Shown here piece after piece: positions 8,234-14,771 of a stretch of DNA of 64,000 bases. This DNA comes from CAZYSK01 sp964649415. GTDB lineage: Bacteria; Chloroflexota; Anaerolineae; B4-G1. The notes under the pieces are model-generated. The model saw only the letters and a list, made by a program, of their open reading frames with translations. It did no database searches and was not told the origin of the DNA. Made by a program: the position numbers and the translations under genes. Each line of letters opens with the position of its first letter. Within the stretch, counting starts at the first letter, position 1. Where the stretch lies: positions 67,771 through 131,770 of the forward strand of contig CAZYSK010000008.1 in the NCBI GenBank assembly GCA_964649415.1, written 5' to 3'.

Positions 8234-9697
8234 CTATAGCTCATCCGGGTGCCCGGCAGCCAACCGTTCGGCGTGATGGGCGCGCCCTGTGGCCCGTAGC
8301 CGTTCCAGGTACGCGGGCAGCATTCCGCGCGTGTGGAACGACCCACCCTCCCGCAGCACAGTCATCATCGGATCCACGTCATAGCGGCTGCTCACACTCA
8401 TCTCGTGGTGCCACTCGGCCAGCAACGCCATCGCCCGGCTCACCAAGTCAGGCCGCTCGTCCGCCGCGTTGTGCTGCTCGTGGGGATCGGTGACCAGATC
8501 GAACAGCATCACCGGCTCCAGTTGCTTGTATCCGTCGTGGTAGGTACGCAGGCAGAGGCAATCCTCGAAACGCACCCCCCGCTGGCACGCCCAGGCCTGC
8601 TGGCTGGTGATCAGAAACCCCCGCCCGTGATCAAGTCCCGCGCGGAAGGCCGCCGTGAAGGGCTGGCCATCCCAATTGCCGGGCACTCGGCCACCCAGCA
8701 ACTCGATGAGTGTGGCCGCCCAGTCGTAGTGGTAGTGCAATGCACCATCCACGCGCGGCCGATCCGTCAAGCCGGGCCAGCGCACGATCAGCGGCACGCG
8801 GCAGGTCGGCTGGTCAGCCGTCTGGTGATCTCCCCACACGTTCAGCTCGCCCTGGTTCTCGCCGTGATCTGCGCTGACCATGATGACTGTGTCATCGAGC
8901 ACTCCGGCGTCGGCCAGCGCGTTCAACAGCCGCCCCGCGTGCTCGTCGGCATAACGGATGCCCACGTCATACCCGTCTATCCACTGCTTCACCGCATCCA
9001 TGGAGTCAAGCCGGGCAGGGACGCGGGGGTATTCCAGATGAGGCGTCTCTTGCCCCCAACCGTGCGGTTCCTGCGGGCTGTGCGGACCGTATCCGTCCCA
9101 GCCGCGCTGGCGCATCTCCTCTGTCAGCCACGCAGGCAGCCGATCGCCCGCGAAGGGGTTGCCAAACCGGTCTGGCGTGCGATAGGGCGTATGCGGGTCC
9201 CAGTAGTTGACGTGCAGGAACCAATTGTCGCTGCGCGCGTTGCGCGCGATCCAGTCGAGGGCCAGGGGCGTCACGTCGTCGGCGATCTCCATCCCGCCCT
9301 TGCCCGGATTGTAGACCTCGTTGTAGCCCGCGTACCAATGCCAGGCCGCATGTCGCTCGCCGAAAGGGCTGACTGTGACCGTCCTGAGCCCGATCTGGCG
9401 CAGGGCGCTCATCCAACTGGTGGCATCGAACAGGTCGCGAAAGCCGCGCGAGGCCCCCTCGATGAACGGGTCGGCCGCCGCGCCGCCGTGGTTCACGACG
9501 CCGGTGTGGAAGCCACAGCGACCGCTCCACAACGCCGTGCGTGAGGGCAGGCACGGCGCGTCGCTGTTGTAGCAGTTGTCGAAGCGCACGCCCCGCGCGG
9601 CCAGGGCATCAATGTTCGGGCTGGTGTTTCGATGATAGCCATAGCAGCTCAGGTGATCAGCACGCAGGGTGTCAATGTCTATGTAGAGCACACGCAT
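8234..9697 (-). CDS. Sulfatase (Cys-type, arylsulfatase superfamily)
   Basis: A 487-residue sulfatase that hydrolyses sulfate esters. The start at 9697 has GGAGG 5-7 bases upstream. The N-terminus holds the metal site (MRVLYIDIDTLRADHLSCYG). The signature CLPSRTALWSGR has Cys49, the residue converted to formylglycine (C-x-P-S-R), so a separate maturase is needed; none is visible in this window. DPHTPYRTPDRF and SADHGENQGE supply further metal and sulfate ligands. There is no signal peptide, so it is probably cytoplasmic and acts on imported sulfated sugars. It is convergent with glgP and stands alone. Confidence 0.92.
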   Translation of the reverse strand: MRVLYIDIDTLRADHLSCYGYHRNTSPNIDALAARGVRFDNCYNSDAPCLPSRTALWSGRCGFHTGVVNHGGAAADPFIEGASRGFRDLFDATSWMSALRQIGLRTVTVSPFGERHAAWHWYAGYNEVYNPGKGGMEIADDVTPLALDWIARNARSDNWFLHVNYWDPHTPYRTPDRFGNPFAGDRLPAWLTEEMRQRGWDGYGPHSPQEPHGWGQETPHLEYPRVPARLDSMDAVKQWIDGYDVGIRYADEHAGRLLNALADAGVLDDTVIMVSADHGENQGELNVWGDHQTADQPTCRVPLIVRWPGLTDRPRVDGALHYHYDWAATLIELLGGRVPGNWDGQPFTAAFRAGLDHGRGFLITSQQAWACQRGVRFEDCLCLRTYHDGYKQLEPVMLFDLVTDPHEQHNAADERPDLVSRAMALLAEWHHEMSVSSRYDVDPMMTVLREGGSFHTRGMLPAYLERLRATGRAHHAERLAAGHPDEL

Positions 9698-9796
9698 CAG
9701 TTAACCTCCATGTGGGCGTCTTGCGCTCCACTCTCGGGGATGAAGAAACGCTCCGAACGGATACCCCAGGAGCATTCGGGGCCAAGCGCCGAACCG

Positions 9797-9817
9797 CGGA
9801 CGCACGATCAACGTCCG
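9797..9817. repeat. Solo copy of the 21-nt CGGACGCACG..CGTCCG repeat
   Basis: One unit of the imperfect palindrome that is tandemly repeated at 11691-11797 and present again at 48512-48532. It lies in the spacer upstream of the sulfatase start, about 40 bases from the MITE-like element. Confidence 0.6.
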
Positions 9818-9849
9818 CATTATAAGCGAGCCCGCCCACCTGTCAAAGC

Positions 9850-10009
9850 AAGCGCCCTGGTGATTACCTACATCTTACCGCAAAGCACGCAAAGAGCGCA
9901 AAGAGAATCAAAAACGGGTTTCTTCGCGGTCTTTGCGTTCTTTGCGGTTCAGATAAGGCGCTTCACCACCCTGTATTCTGGAATATGGGTAATCACCAGA
10001 AGCGCCCTG
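9850..10009. mobile_element. MITE-like element with terminal inverted repeats and 10-bp target duplication
   Basis: AAGCGCCCTG occurs at 9850-9859 and 10000-10009, flanking about 140 bases. CTGGTGATTACC at the left end and its complement GGTAATCACCAG at the right end are inverted; the left copy overlaps the last bases of the duplication. Inside is a long imperfect hairpin whose arms contain ACCGCAAAG and CTTTGCGGT. There is no coding capacity. The structure fits a non-autonomous miniature transposable element; no partner transposase is in the window. Confidence 0.65.
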
Positions 10010-10012
10010 ACG

Positions 10013-10041
10013 TTGACAATGCTGGCCTTTCGCGCTATAGT
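10013..10041 (+). promoter_or_regulatory. Sigma-70 promoter for the GDSL esterase
   Basis: TTGACA (10013-10018) and TATAGT (10036-10041) are spaced by 17 bases, an almost perfect promoter. It begins 4 bases after the right edge of the MITE-like element and leaves a leader of about 130 bases before the gene at 10179. Confidence 0.7.
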
Positions 10042-10178
10042 CCACGCGTGTTACCCGCGCCACCACACACGAGCGAGCAATTATAGGCACATAGATTGGC
10101 CAGTCTCTGCGCCGATCTCCCGGCGCGGGCAGCACACCCACACCCCAGTCACGCCCCATACAAACAGGAGGACATACG

Positions 10179-10808
10179 ATGAAGACGATTCTGTGCTATG
10201 GCGATTCCAACACGTGGGGCTGGAACCCCGCCACCCTGGACCGCTACGCCGCGGGTGAGCGCTGGCCCGGCGTGCTCGGGGAAGCCCTCGGCGCGAAGTA
10301 TCGGGTCATCGAGGAAGGGCTGCCCGGCCGAACCACGGTCTGGGATGACCCCATCGAAGGATACAAGAGCGGCAAGGCATACTTGATCCCCTGCTTGGAA
10401 TCCCACAAACCCATCGACCTGGTCTTGATCGTGCTCGGGACCAACGATCTGAAGATGCGCTTCTCCCTGTCGGCATTCGACATCGCCAATGGCGCCGGCG
10501 TGCTGGTGGACATCGTGCAGCGCAGCGAGACCGGGCCTGGAGGAGAGGCACCGAAGGTGCTCTTGATCGCACCGCCGCCGCTGGGCAAACTGACCGATTT
10601 CGCCGATATGTTCACGGGCGGTGCGGCCAAATCGAGGAAGTTCCCCGAGCAGTACCGGCGCGTGGCCGACGAACTCGGCTGTGCGTTTATGGACGCTTCA
10701 CTGGTGATCACTTCGAGCGACATTGACGGCGTCCACCTTGAACTGCGCGCACACCGCAAGCTGGGCGAGGCCGTTGCCAAGCGGGTAAGGGAGATGCTCG
10801 AGTACTAA
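10179..10808 (+). CDS. SGNH/GDSL hydrolase (arylesterase-like)
   Basis: A 209-residue ester hydrolase. The N-terminal block CYGDSNTWGW contains the nucleophile Ser of the GDS(L/N) motif. GTNDLK is block III with the oxyanion Asn. DGVHLELRAHRKLG near the end carries the catalytic Asp-x-x-His. There is no signal peptide, so it is cytoplasmic. AGGAGG lies about 7 bases before the ATG. Many relatives deacetylate sugars or cleave small esters; the substrate cannot be read here. It is monocistronic, convergent with the amidohydrolase at 10850. Confidence 0.9.
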   Translation: MKTILCYGDSNTWGWNPATLDRYAAGERWPGVLGEALGAKYRVIEEGLPGRTTVWDDPIEGYKSGKAYLIPCLESHKPIDLVLIVLGTNDLKMRFSLSAFDIANGAGVLVDIVQRSETGPGGEAPKVLLIAPPPLGKLTDFADMFTGGAAKSRKFPEQYRRVADELGCAFMDASLVITSSDIDGVHLELRAHRKLGEAVAKRVREMLEY

Positions 10809-10849
10809 CGAGCTCCGTTCCGGGTCAGGGTGCTTTCGGGAGCGCGGCC

Positions 10850-11611
10850 CTATACCTGCAGGCCGAACAGGCGGGTGATATTGCCGGCCATCACGTCGGA
10901 TTTCTCTGCCTCGGAGACCTCCCCATCAAGCAGCGCGTTGTATTTGGCCACAACGACGTGCATCAGCCTGAAGGGAGCATCGCTCCCGAAGCAGACCCTG
11001 GAAGCGCCAAGTGTCTTGACCGCCCGCAAGATGGGCTTGGCGTCTATGGCGCTGCCGATCAACGTCAGATTGGGATACGCCTGGGCCATTTCAATGGCCT
11101 CGTAGCTCAGGTCGGGGACGCCGACCCCTCCCATGTGTGACATCAAGATTGGCAGCTCGGGAAACTGACGCGCGATCTTGCCCACTCGGTAGGGATGTGT
11201 GCGGCTGTAGTCATCAGAGCCCACGTGGAAGGCCAGTATGCTCCCTGCCCTGGCGATCTCCTCAATCACCGGCAGTGATATCTCCGGATCGTCGATGTAG
11301 AAGTGATTCTGCGCGCCATTCAGCTTCACGCCGTAGAAACCGTATTCGTAGACACACGCCTTCACCATGTCCTTCGCATGGTCCACCCCGACCGTGGGGT
11401 CCGCCCAGCCAAAGCCAAGGATCTTGTCCGGGTATGCCTGCGTCGCCTTGTAGACATACGCGTTGTGCCCTTCAATCTCCTCCGCATGGTAGTCGGGGCG
11501 CAACCAGGCCAATGCCTTGTCCACCCCAGCGCGCCCCATAGCCGTGACCAGTTGTTCAGTAGAGAACTCGGCACCGGTCGGCGTGATGTGGGTGTCCGCG
11601 TCAATGATCAT
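10850..11611 (-). CDS. Amidohydrolase family protein (TIM-barrel metal-dependent hydrolase)
   Basis: A 253-residue member of the amidohydrolase-2 group (PF04909 type). The ATG at 11611 is chosen over the upstream ATG at 11656 because AAAGGAG precedes it and the conserved fold starts there (MIIDADTHITP). LLMSHMGG and CFGSDAPF supply the metal-binding His and Asp near the barrel C-terminus. Relatives hydrolyse or decarboxylate small cyclic or aromatic substrates; this one is at the short end of the family. Reaction not assignable. Confidence 0.85.
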   Translation of the reverse strand: MIIDADTHITPTGAEFSTEQLVTAMGRAGVDKALAWLRPDYHAEEIEGHNAYVYKATQAYPDKILGFGWADPTVGVDHAKDMVKACVYEYGFYGVKLNGAQNHFYIDDPEISLPVIEEIARAGSILAFHVGSDDYSRTHPYRVGKIARQFPELPILMSHMGGVGVPDLSYEAIEMAQAYPNLTLIGSAIDAKPILRAVKTLGASRVCFGSDAPFRLMHVVVAKYNALLDGEVSEAEKSDVMAGNITRLFGLQV

Positions 11612-11690
11612 GGGACTCCTTTCTATGATGGGATTGATCTGCGTGTGCGTTCTCACCTGTTGTATGAGTGAAGCGAAGCGGCTTATGCCG

Positions 11691-11797
11691 CGGACGCACG
11701 ACCAACGTCCGCGGACGCACGTTCAACGTCCACGGACGCACGTCCAACGTCCACGGACGCACGTCCAACGTCCACGGACGCACGTCCAACGTCCGCA
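11691..11797. repeat. Five tandem copies of a 21-nt imperfect palindrome
   Basis: Units begin at 11691, 11712, 11733, 11754 and 11775, each starting CGGACGCACG and each closed by CGTCC. Each unit can itself fold (CGGACG with CGTCCG). There are no unique spacers, so this is not a CRISPR array. It lies between the amidohydrolase start and promoter box A. Solo copies are at 9797-9817 and 48512-48532. The 21-bp period is two helical turns, which would put every unit on one DNA face. Confidence 0.85.
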
Positions 11798-11857
11798 GTA
11801 TAGGACAATCCCGGTAAATCGCAACCATCTGAGGCCAGCCGGTCGCTTACACCAAGT

Positions 11858-11913
11858 CTTCACCGGGGTCTCACTAACGTCTCACCAGCATGCCGCTCGT
11901 TTGGTGCTATACT
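11858..11913 (+). promoter_or_regulatory. PhoB-box-like activated promoter A (drives LysW-like 1 and 2)
   Basis: Three heptamers, CTTCACC (11858), TCTCACT (11869) and TCTCACC (11880), recur at exactly 11-bp intervals. A -10 hexamer TATACT (11908-11913) starts 28 bases after the start of the last heptamer, and no separate -35 is present. This is the layout of promoters activated by OmpR/PhoB-type regulators. Boxes B, C and D in this locus have the same spacing. The OmpR-type regulator at 12818-13438 is the likely binder (inference). Confidence 0.7.
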
Positions 11914-11977
11914 GCGGACGACCTGCTGAAAGGCCAATCAAGTGAGAAACCTGAAGAACGAAATTGGAGGTTAGGAA

Positions 11978-12169
11978 ATGGCTAAGGCGTATTGTCCCAA
12001 TTGCGACGCCGTCATCAATGTGAACAGTCCACGCGAAGGCGCTATGGTCACATGCCAGGATTGCGGCACCAAACTGGAGATCATCAGCACCGATCCCTTC
12101 GAGGTAGATTTCCCGCTGGACTACGACGATGACTGGGAAGATGAATGGGAAGAGAATAAAGAGGACTGA
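11978..12169 (+). CDS. LysW-like acidic zinc-ribbon mini-protein 1
   Basis: A 63-residue protein with CPNC (Cys6, Cys9) and CQDCG (Cys26, Cys29), a zinc ribbon, then ISTDPFEVDF and a tail of Asp/Glu/Trp. This is the architecture of LysW/ArgW amino-group carrier proteins. However, the tail ends ENKED instead of the carrier's terminal EDWGE, so attachment of an amino acid at the last Glu is doubtful. GGAGG is 8-9 bases upstream. It is followed after 31 bases by LysW-like 2, and both are read from promoter A. No LysX/LysZ-type ligase or kinase is nearby. Confidence 0.85.
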   Translation: MAKAYCPNCDAVINVNSPREGAMVTCQDCGTKLEIISTDPFEVDFPLDYDDDWEDEWEENKED

Positions 12170-12200
12170 CCCCACGCATTAGGAAAAGGAAGGAACGTAA

Positions 12201-12371
12201 ATGCCGAGGACGCGTTGTCCCAATTGCGACACCATCATCAAACTAGAGAAACCGCACGAGGGCGATGTAATCGCCTGTCCCGGATGTGGTGTGGAATTGG
12301 AGATCGTCAACAAAGACCCGTTTGAGGTGGATTTCACCGAGGACTGGCAGAACGAGTGGGAAGGGGAGTAG
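12201..12371 (+). CDS. LysW-like acidic zinc-ribbon mini-protein 2
   Basis: A 56-residue paralogue of the preceding gene with Cys6, Cys9, Cys26 and Cys29 in the same places and the shared VELEIVNKDPFEVDF core. Its C-terminus (EDWQNEWEGE) is closest of the three to the EDWGE tail of true LysW carriers and ends in Glu, as needed for gamma-carboxyl conjugation. AGGAAGGAA precedes the ATG. A strong hairpin follows at 12414. It may be an amino-group carrier or a structural relative with another role; the lack of partner enzymes in the window leaves this open. Confidence 0.85.
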   Translation: MPRTRCPNCDTIIKLEKPHEGDVIACPGCGVELEIVNKDPFEVDFTEDWQNEWEGE

Positions 12372-12413
12372 TTGCCCTTCCGACCTGTTCATTGCACGAG
12401 AACGGGAGTGTAG

Positions 12414-12450
12414 CACAAAGCGCCTCGCCTGTCCGGCGAGGCGCTTTGTG
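12414..12450 (+). terminator. Strong hairpin ending the LysW-like 1-2 operon
   Basis: A 16-bp perfect stem (CACAAAGCGCCTCGCC with its complement) around a 5-base loop, 43 bases after the stop of LysW-like 2. The descending arm runs into TTTGTGACATTT instead of a clean T-tract, so termination is likely but not certain. Confidence 0.7.
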
Positions 12451-12531
12451 ACATTTCGCACTGGAGAGTGAACAACAACGCTCTGCAGAATGGACGCGTA
12501 TCGATGGAATGAACAAGAGACAGCGAATCGC

Positions 12532-12588
12532 TTTCACCCAACGCTTACCGAAGGCTTACCATACAACTACTGATGCCACGGGAATACT
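12532..12588 (+). promoter_or_regulatory. PhoB-box-like activated promoter B (drives the 19-residue peptide gene)
   Basis: Heptamers TTTCACC (12532), GCTTACC (12543) and GCTTACC (12554) stand at 11-bp intervals, with a -10-like AATACT at 12583-12588, 29 bases after the start of the third heptamer. It has the same architecture as boxes A, C and D. Confidence 0.65.
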
Positions 12589-12665
12589 GTGGTATCATGA
12601 TACTATATGGCCCGGTGTGAACGGAGGGCCTCGTCTATCTTACAGAGACAAGCGGAGGTGACAGG

Positions 12666-12725
12666 ATGACCAAGAAGAAGCCGACGAAAAAGACTGAGAA
12701 CAAGCCCAAGAAGACCAAGAAATAG
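12666..12725 (+). CDS. 19-residue lysine-rich peptide
   Basis: A very short reading frame, MTKKKPTKKTENKPKKTKK: 10 of 19 residues are Lys and there is no hydrophobic core. It is believable because it has a GGAGG-type site about 7 bases upstream, its own activated promoter (box B) and a perfect intrinsic terminator 25 bases after its stop, giving a transcript of about 190 bases. The strong positive charge contrasts with the acidic tails of the neighbouring LysW-like proteins, so a binding partnership is possible (inference). Alternatively the transcript is a small RNA and the frame is incidental. Confidence 0.55.
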   Translation: MTKKKPTKKTENKPKKTKK

Positions 12726-12750
12726 CGGTTCTCGGCGACAGCAGAAGTCA

Positions 12751-12784
12751 GCGGCCCGGTCGGTACAACCGGGCCGCGTTTTTT
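12751..12784 (+). terminator. Intrinsic terminator after the 19-residue peptide gene
   Basis: GCGGCCCGGT pairs perfectly with ACCGGGCCGC around a 7-base loop and is followed by GTTTTTT. A textbook Rho-independent terminator. Confidence 0.92.
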
Positions 12785-12817
12785 GTGCGAGGCACGGCCA
12801 CAGACTGGTACGTCTCT

Positions 12818-13438
12818 TCAATCATCTTCAGGGGGCACGAGCGTATAGCCAAAGCCTCGCACGGATTGGATGTAGGGATGCTCCTGCTGATCTAGCTCCA
12901 GCCGACGGCGAATCTGACGAATGTGAACCTTAACCAACTCCCGGGCCTCGGACTCTTCCCCATCATACCCCCACACGGCCCGTAGCAGTTCTTGGCAGTC
13001 CACAACTTCACCGGAGCGCTCAGCCAGGGTCAACAACAGGCGATACTGAATTGGAGGCAAAGTGACCCACCGGTCACTCAGCCGCGCGCGCTTCCTGCGC
13101 GTATCGATGCGCAGGTCGCCAATCTGATAGTAGGGAGGCGTTGCACGCGAAAAACGCCGGCTCAGCGCCAGCCCGCGCTGTACGTCGGCAGATGACATAT
13201 CCGTAAAGAGCACGGGAGGCCACCGGCCAGGCTCCGTCAAACCGAGGAGATCGCCGAGTCTTATCTGGGCCAGGGCGGTCCGCTCAATCAGGACAATATC
13301 TGGAGGACGACCATCTTTGAGACAGGCGACGACACTTGCCCAATCAGCGGCAATGGTGTAACGGTCGGCCGCGTCACCGATAGCGGTCTGCATCTCCTCC
13401 GCAATGCTCGGAGTGGAGGCCAGGATGGCGATATGCAT
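12818..13438 (-). CDS. OmpR/PhoB-family regulator with degenerate receiver
   Basis: A 206-residue regulator. The C-terminal half (about 105-200) is an intact winged helix (QYRLLLTLAER, ELVKVHIRQIRRRLE, VRGFGYTL). The N-terminal receiver is short (about 100 residues) and lacks the acidic pair (ILASTPS in its place). The phosphoacceptor position holds Glu (IVLIERTAL), so ordinary Asp phosphorylation is unlikely. No partner kinase is adjacent. It is encoded opposite to, and in the middle of, genes whose promoters carry 11-bp-spaced direct repeats typical of this DNA-binding family, so it probably activates boxes A-D (inference). Its own promoter is at 13492-13520. Confidence 0.88.
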   Translation of the reverse strand: MHIAILASTPSIAEEMQTAIGDAADRYTIAADWASVVACLKDGRPPDIVLIERTALAQIRLGDLLGLTEPGRWPPVLFTDMSSADVQRGLALSRRFSRATPPYYQIGDLRIDTRRKRARLSDRWVTLPPIQYRLLLTLAERSGEVVDCQELLRAVWGYDGEESEARELVKVHIRQIRRRLELDQQEHPYIQSVRGFGYTLVPPEDD

Positions 13439-13491
13439 ATGTGATACCTCCGAAGCACGGCAAGTCAGCCCACCTTTCCAGGGTGCGAAGT

Positions 13492-13520
13492 ATCATATCA
13501 CCGGGTCAAGGAAAAGTCAA
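13492..13520 (-). promoter_or_regulatory. Sigma-70 promoter of the OmpR-type regulator
   Basis: On the minus strand TTGACT (13515-13520) and TATGAT (13492-13497) are 17 bases apart. It is back to back with box C, which begins at 13542, so regulator bound at box C could also affect this promoter. Confidence 0.7.
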
Positions 13521-13541
13521 CGACGGCGGGCCACACTGAAC

Positions 13542-13597
13542 CTTCACCGGGCGTTCACTGATGACTTACCAATACCCGGCTGCTGCGGTGGTATACT
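13542..13597 (+). promoter_or_regulatory. PhoB-box-like activated promoter C (drives LysW-like 3)
   Basis: CTTCACC (13542), GTTCACT (13553) and ACTTACC (13564) repeat at 11 bp; TATACT (13592-13597) starts 28 bases after the start of the last heptamer. The flanking 100 bases are closely similar to box D at 14589, showing a duplication. Confidence 0.75.
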
Positions 13598-13667
13598 GTG
13601 TGCCGCTGCGCAGAGCGGCAAACGCCTCAGACTGATCCGGAAAGCCAGCAAGAAGGGAGGTGGGCAC

Positions 13668-13874
13668 ATGCCCAAGACTCATTGTCCAGAGTGCGACGCC
13701 ATCATCGTCGTGCACCAGCCGCGTGATGGCAACCGATTCAGATGCTCCGGGTGCGATGTGGAACTGGAAATCGTCAACGTGGACCCCTTCGAGGCGTTCT
13801 ATCCCTTCGTTGAGGAATGGGACGAGAACTGGGATCCAGAGTGGGACGACGACTATGACGAGAGCGACGCGTAG
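13668..13874 (+). CDS. LysW-like acidic zinc-ribbon mini-protein 3
   Basis: A 68-residue member of the same set: CPEC (Cys6, Cys9), CSGCD (Cys26, Cys29), VELEIVNVDPFEAF, then a longer Trp/Asp/Glu tail ending YDESDA. The end lacks a terminal Glu, so the classical LysW attachment chemistry does not fit. AGGGAGG precedes the ATG. It is followed by the unknown 192-residue gene at 14008, probably on the same transcript. Confidence 0.85.
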   Translation: MPKTHCPECDAIIVVHQPRDGNRFRCSGCDVELEIVNVDPFEAFYPFVEEWDENWDPEWDDDYDESDA

Positions 13875-13921
13875 ATCAGAGCAACCACAGCAAGGCACGA
13901 GATAGGGAATCGAAGCAGAGA

Positions 13922-13953
13922 CAGGTGCCTCGCCAGGGCAGGCGATGCACCTG
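13922..13953 (+). other. Intergenic hairpin between LysW-like 3 and the 192-residue gene
   Basis: CAGGTGCCTCGCC pairs with GGCGATGCACCTG (one mismatch) around a 6-base loop. No T-tract follows, so it may stabilise or partly attenuate the message more than end it. Confidence 0.5.
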
Positions 13954-14007
13954 CCAACGCTACCCTGTCCTTATGGAGCCGTGGGCCTGGGCTAAGGAGC
14001 GAGAGCC

Positions 14008-14586
14008 ATGCTACCCAGAAGGACCACGCGCAGAGAATGCGCGGAATGCGAGAGGGAGTGGAACGGCTTCTGTGTGGACAGAAACCTGGAAGACGACTGG
14101 CTGTTGCGTCTCAATAGCCTCGGGTCTTTCAATCTCATCAGCATATGCGAGGGACACTGCAATCGACGCGCAGAGCCTTCCAAACGGATTCCCCACGTCA
14201 AGCTCAGGCTGAAGGACCACCTTATTCCCGGGGTCGCCGCCCAATGGGACCAACACAAGATGGCCATCCTGAGCCAAGTCAACGGGCTGTTCCAGAATGG
14301 AGACACGTACGTCAACCTGGAACTGAAGTTCAAGCTCCGGCTAGGGACGGGCCGGCTGACCTATCAGGAGGATCTAGTGGTGAGAATCCACAGCCGCCGA
14401 CCAAGAACGTCCGACGATATGGACGCAGCCACGCGCGGCTGGTTCCAAGAGAACACAAGCCACATCGAAGAACTGGATGGCTACATCACACAGATATGGG
14501 ATCGAGACGATGTGGCCTCGGACGGCCATAGTCGGGAAGACAACGGCCCACCGGCTATCGCGGCCGGCCCTGATCCATTACACTGA
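14008..14586 (+). CDS. Unknown 192-residue protein downstream of LysW-like 3
   Basis: No family recognised. AAGGAG lies about 8 bases before the ATG. The N-terminus has four Cys in a possible metal site (CAECEREWNGFC, then ICEGHC at about 47-51). A middle part looks beta-rich (HVKLRLKDHL, YVNLELKFKLRLG, YQEDLVVRIH) and a Trp/Asp-rich helical segment follows (ITQIWDRDD). It has no signal peptide or membrane segment, so it is probably cytoplasmic. It follows LysW-like 3 by 133 bases. A decayed second copy flanks the MATE-like gene (14772-14950 and 16328-16381), which supports this being a real, once-duplicated gene. Confidence 0.7.
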   Translation: MLPRRTTRRECAECEREWNGFCVDRNLEDDWLLRLNSLGSFNLISICEGHCNRRAEPSKRIPHVKLRLKDHLIPGVAAQWDQHKMAILSQVNGLFQNGDTYVNLELKFKLRLGTGRLTYQEDLVVRIHSRRPRTSDDMDAATRGWFQENTSHIEELDGYITQIWDRDDVASDGHSREDNGPPAIAAGPDPLH

Positions 14587-14588
14587 AC

Positions 14589-14644
14589 CTTCACCGGGCG
14601 CTCACTGATGACTTACTACTGCTGGCCCGTTTCCATGCCATACT
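14589..14644 (+). promoter_or_regulatory. PhoB-box-like promoter D (duplicate of box C)
   Basis: CTTCACC (14589), GCTCACT (14600) and ACTTACT (14611) at 11-bp spacing; CATACT (14639-14644) starts 28 bases after the start of the third heptamer. The upstream and downstream flanks match those of box C. The LysW-like gene expected downstream is missing, and only a broken reading frame follows. Confidence 0.65.
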
Positions 14645-14771
14645 GTGTGCCGCTGCGCACAGCGGAAAACGCCTCAGACGGGTTCGCAAAGCCCGCAGGC
14701 AGGGCTGTTCTATCCCTCCGGGCATCAACCCGTCCCCATCGAGTCGCGGGACCGGGCCACGGAGCAAGCAC

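Noticed and set aside
8333..9544. Long plus-strand open frame (403 codons)
   Set aside because: Antisense shadow of the sulfatase.
11691..11797. Possible CRISPR array
   Set aside because: Units are directly adjacent with no unique spacers, and there are no cas genes.
11601..11828. Repeat-containing protein with PWTLDVR units on the minus strand
   Set aside because: It is the translation of the 21-nt tandem repeat; no ribosome site and it overlaps the start region of the amidohydrolase.
11978..13874. Lysine or arginine biosynthesis by LysW carrier pathway
   Set aside because: No LysX, LysZ, LysY, LysJ or LysK homologues occur in the window and two of three tails lack the terminal Glu.
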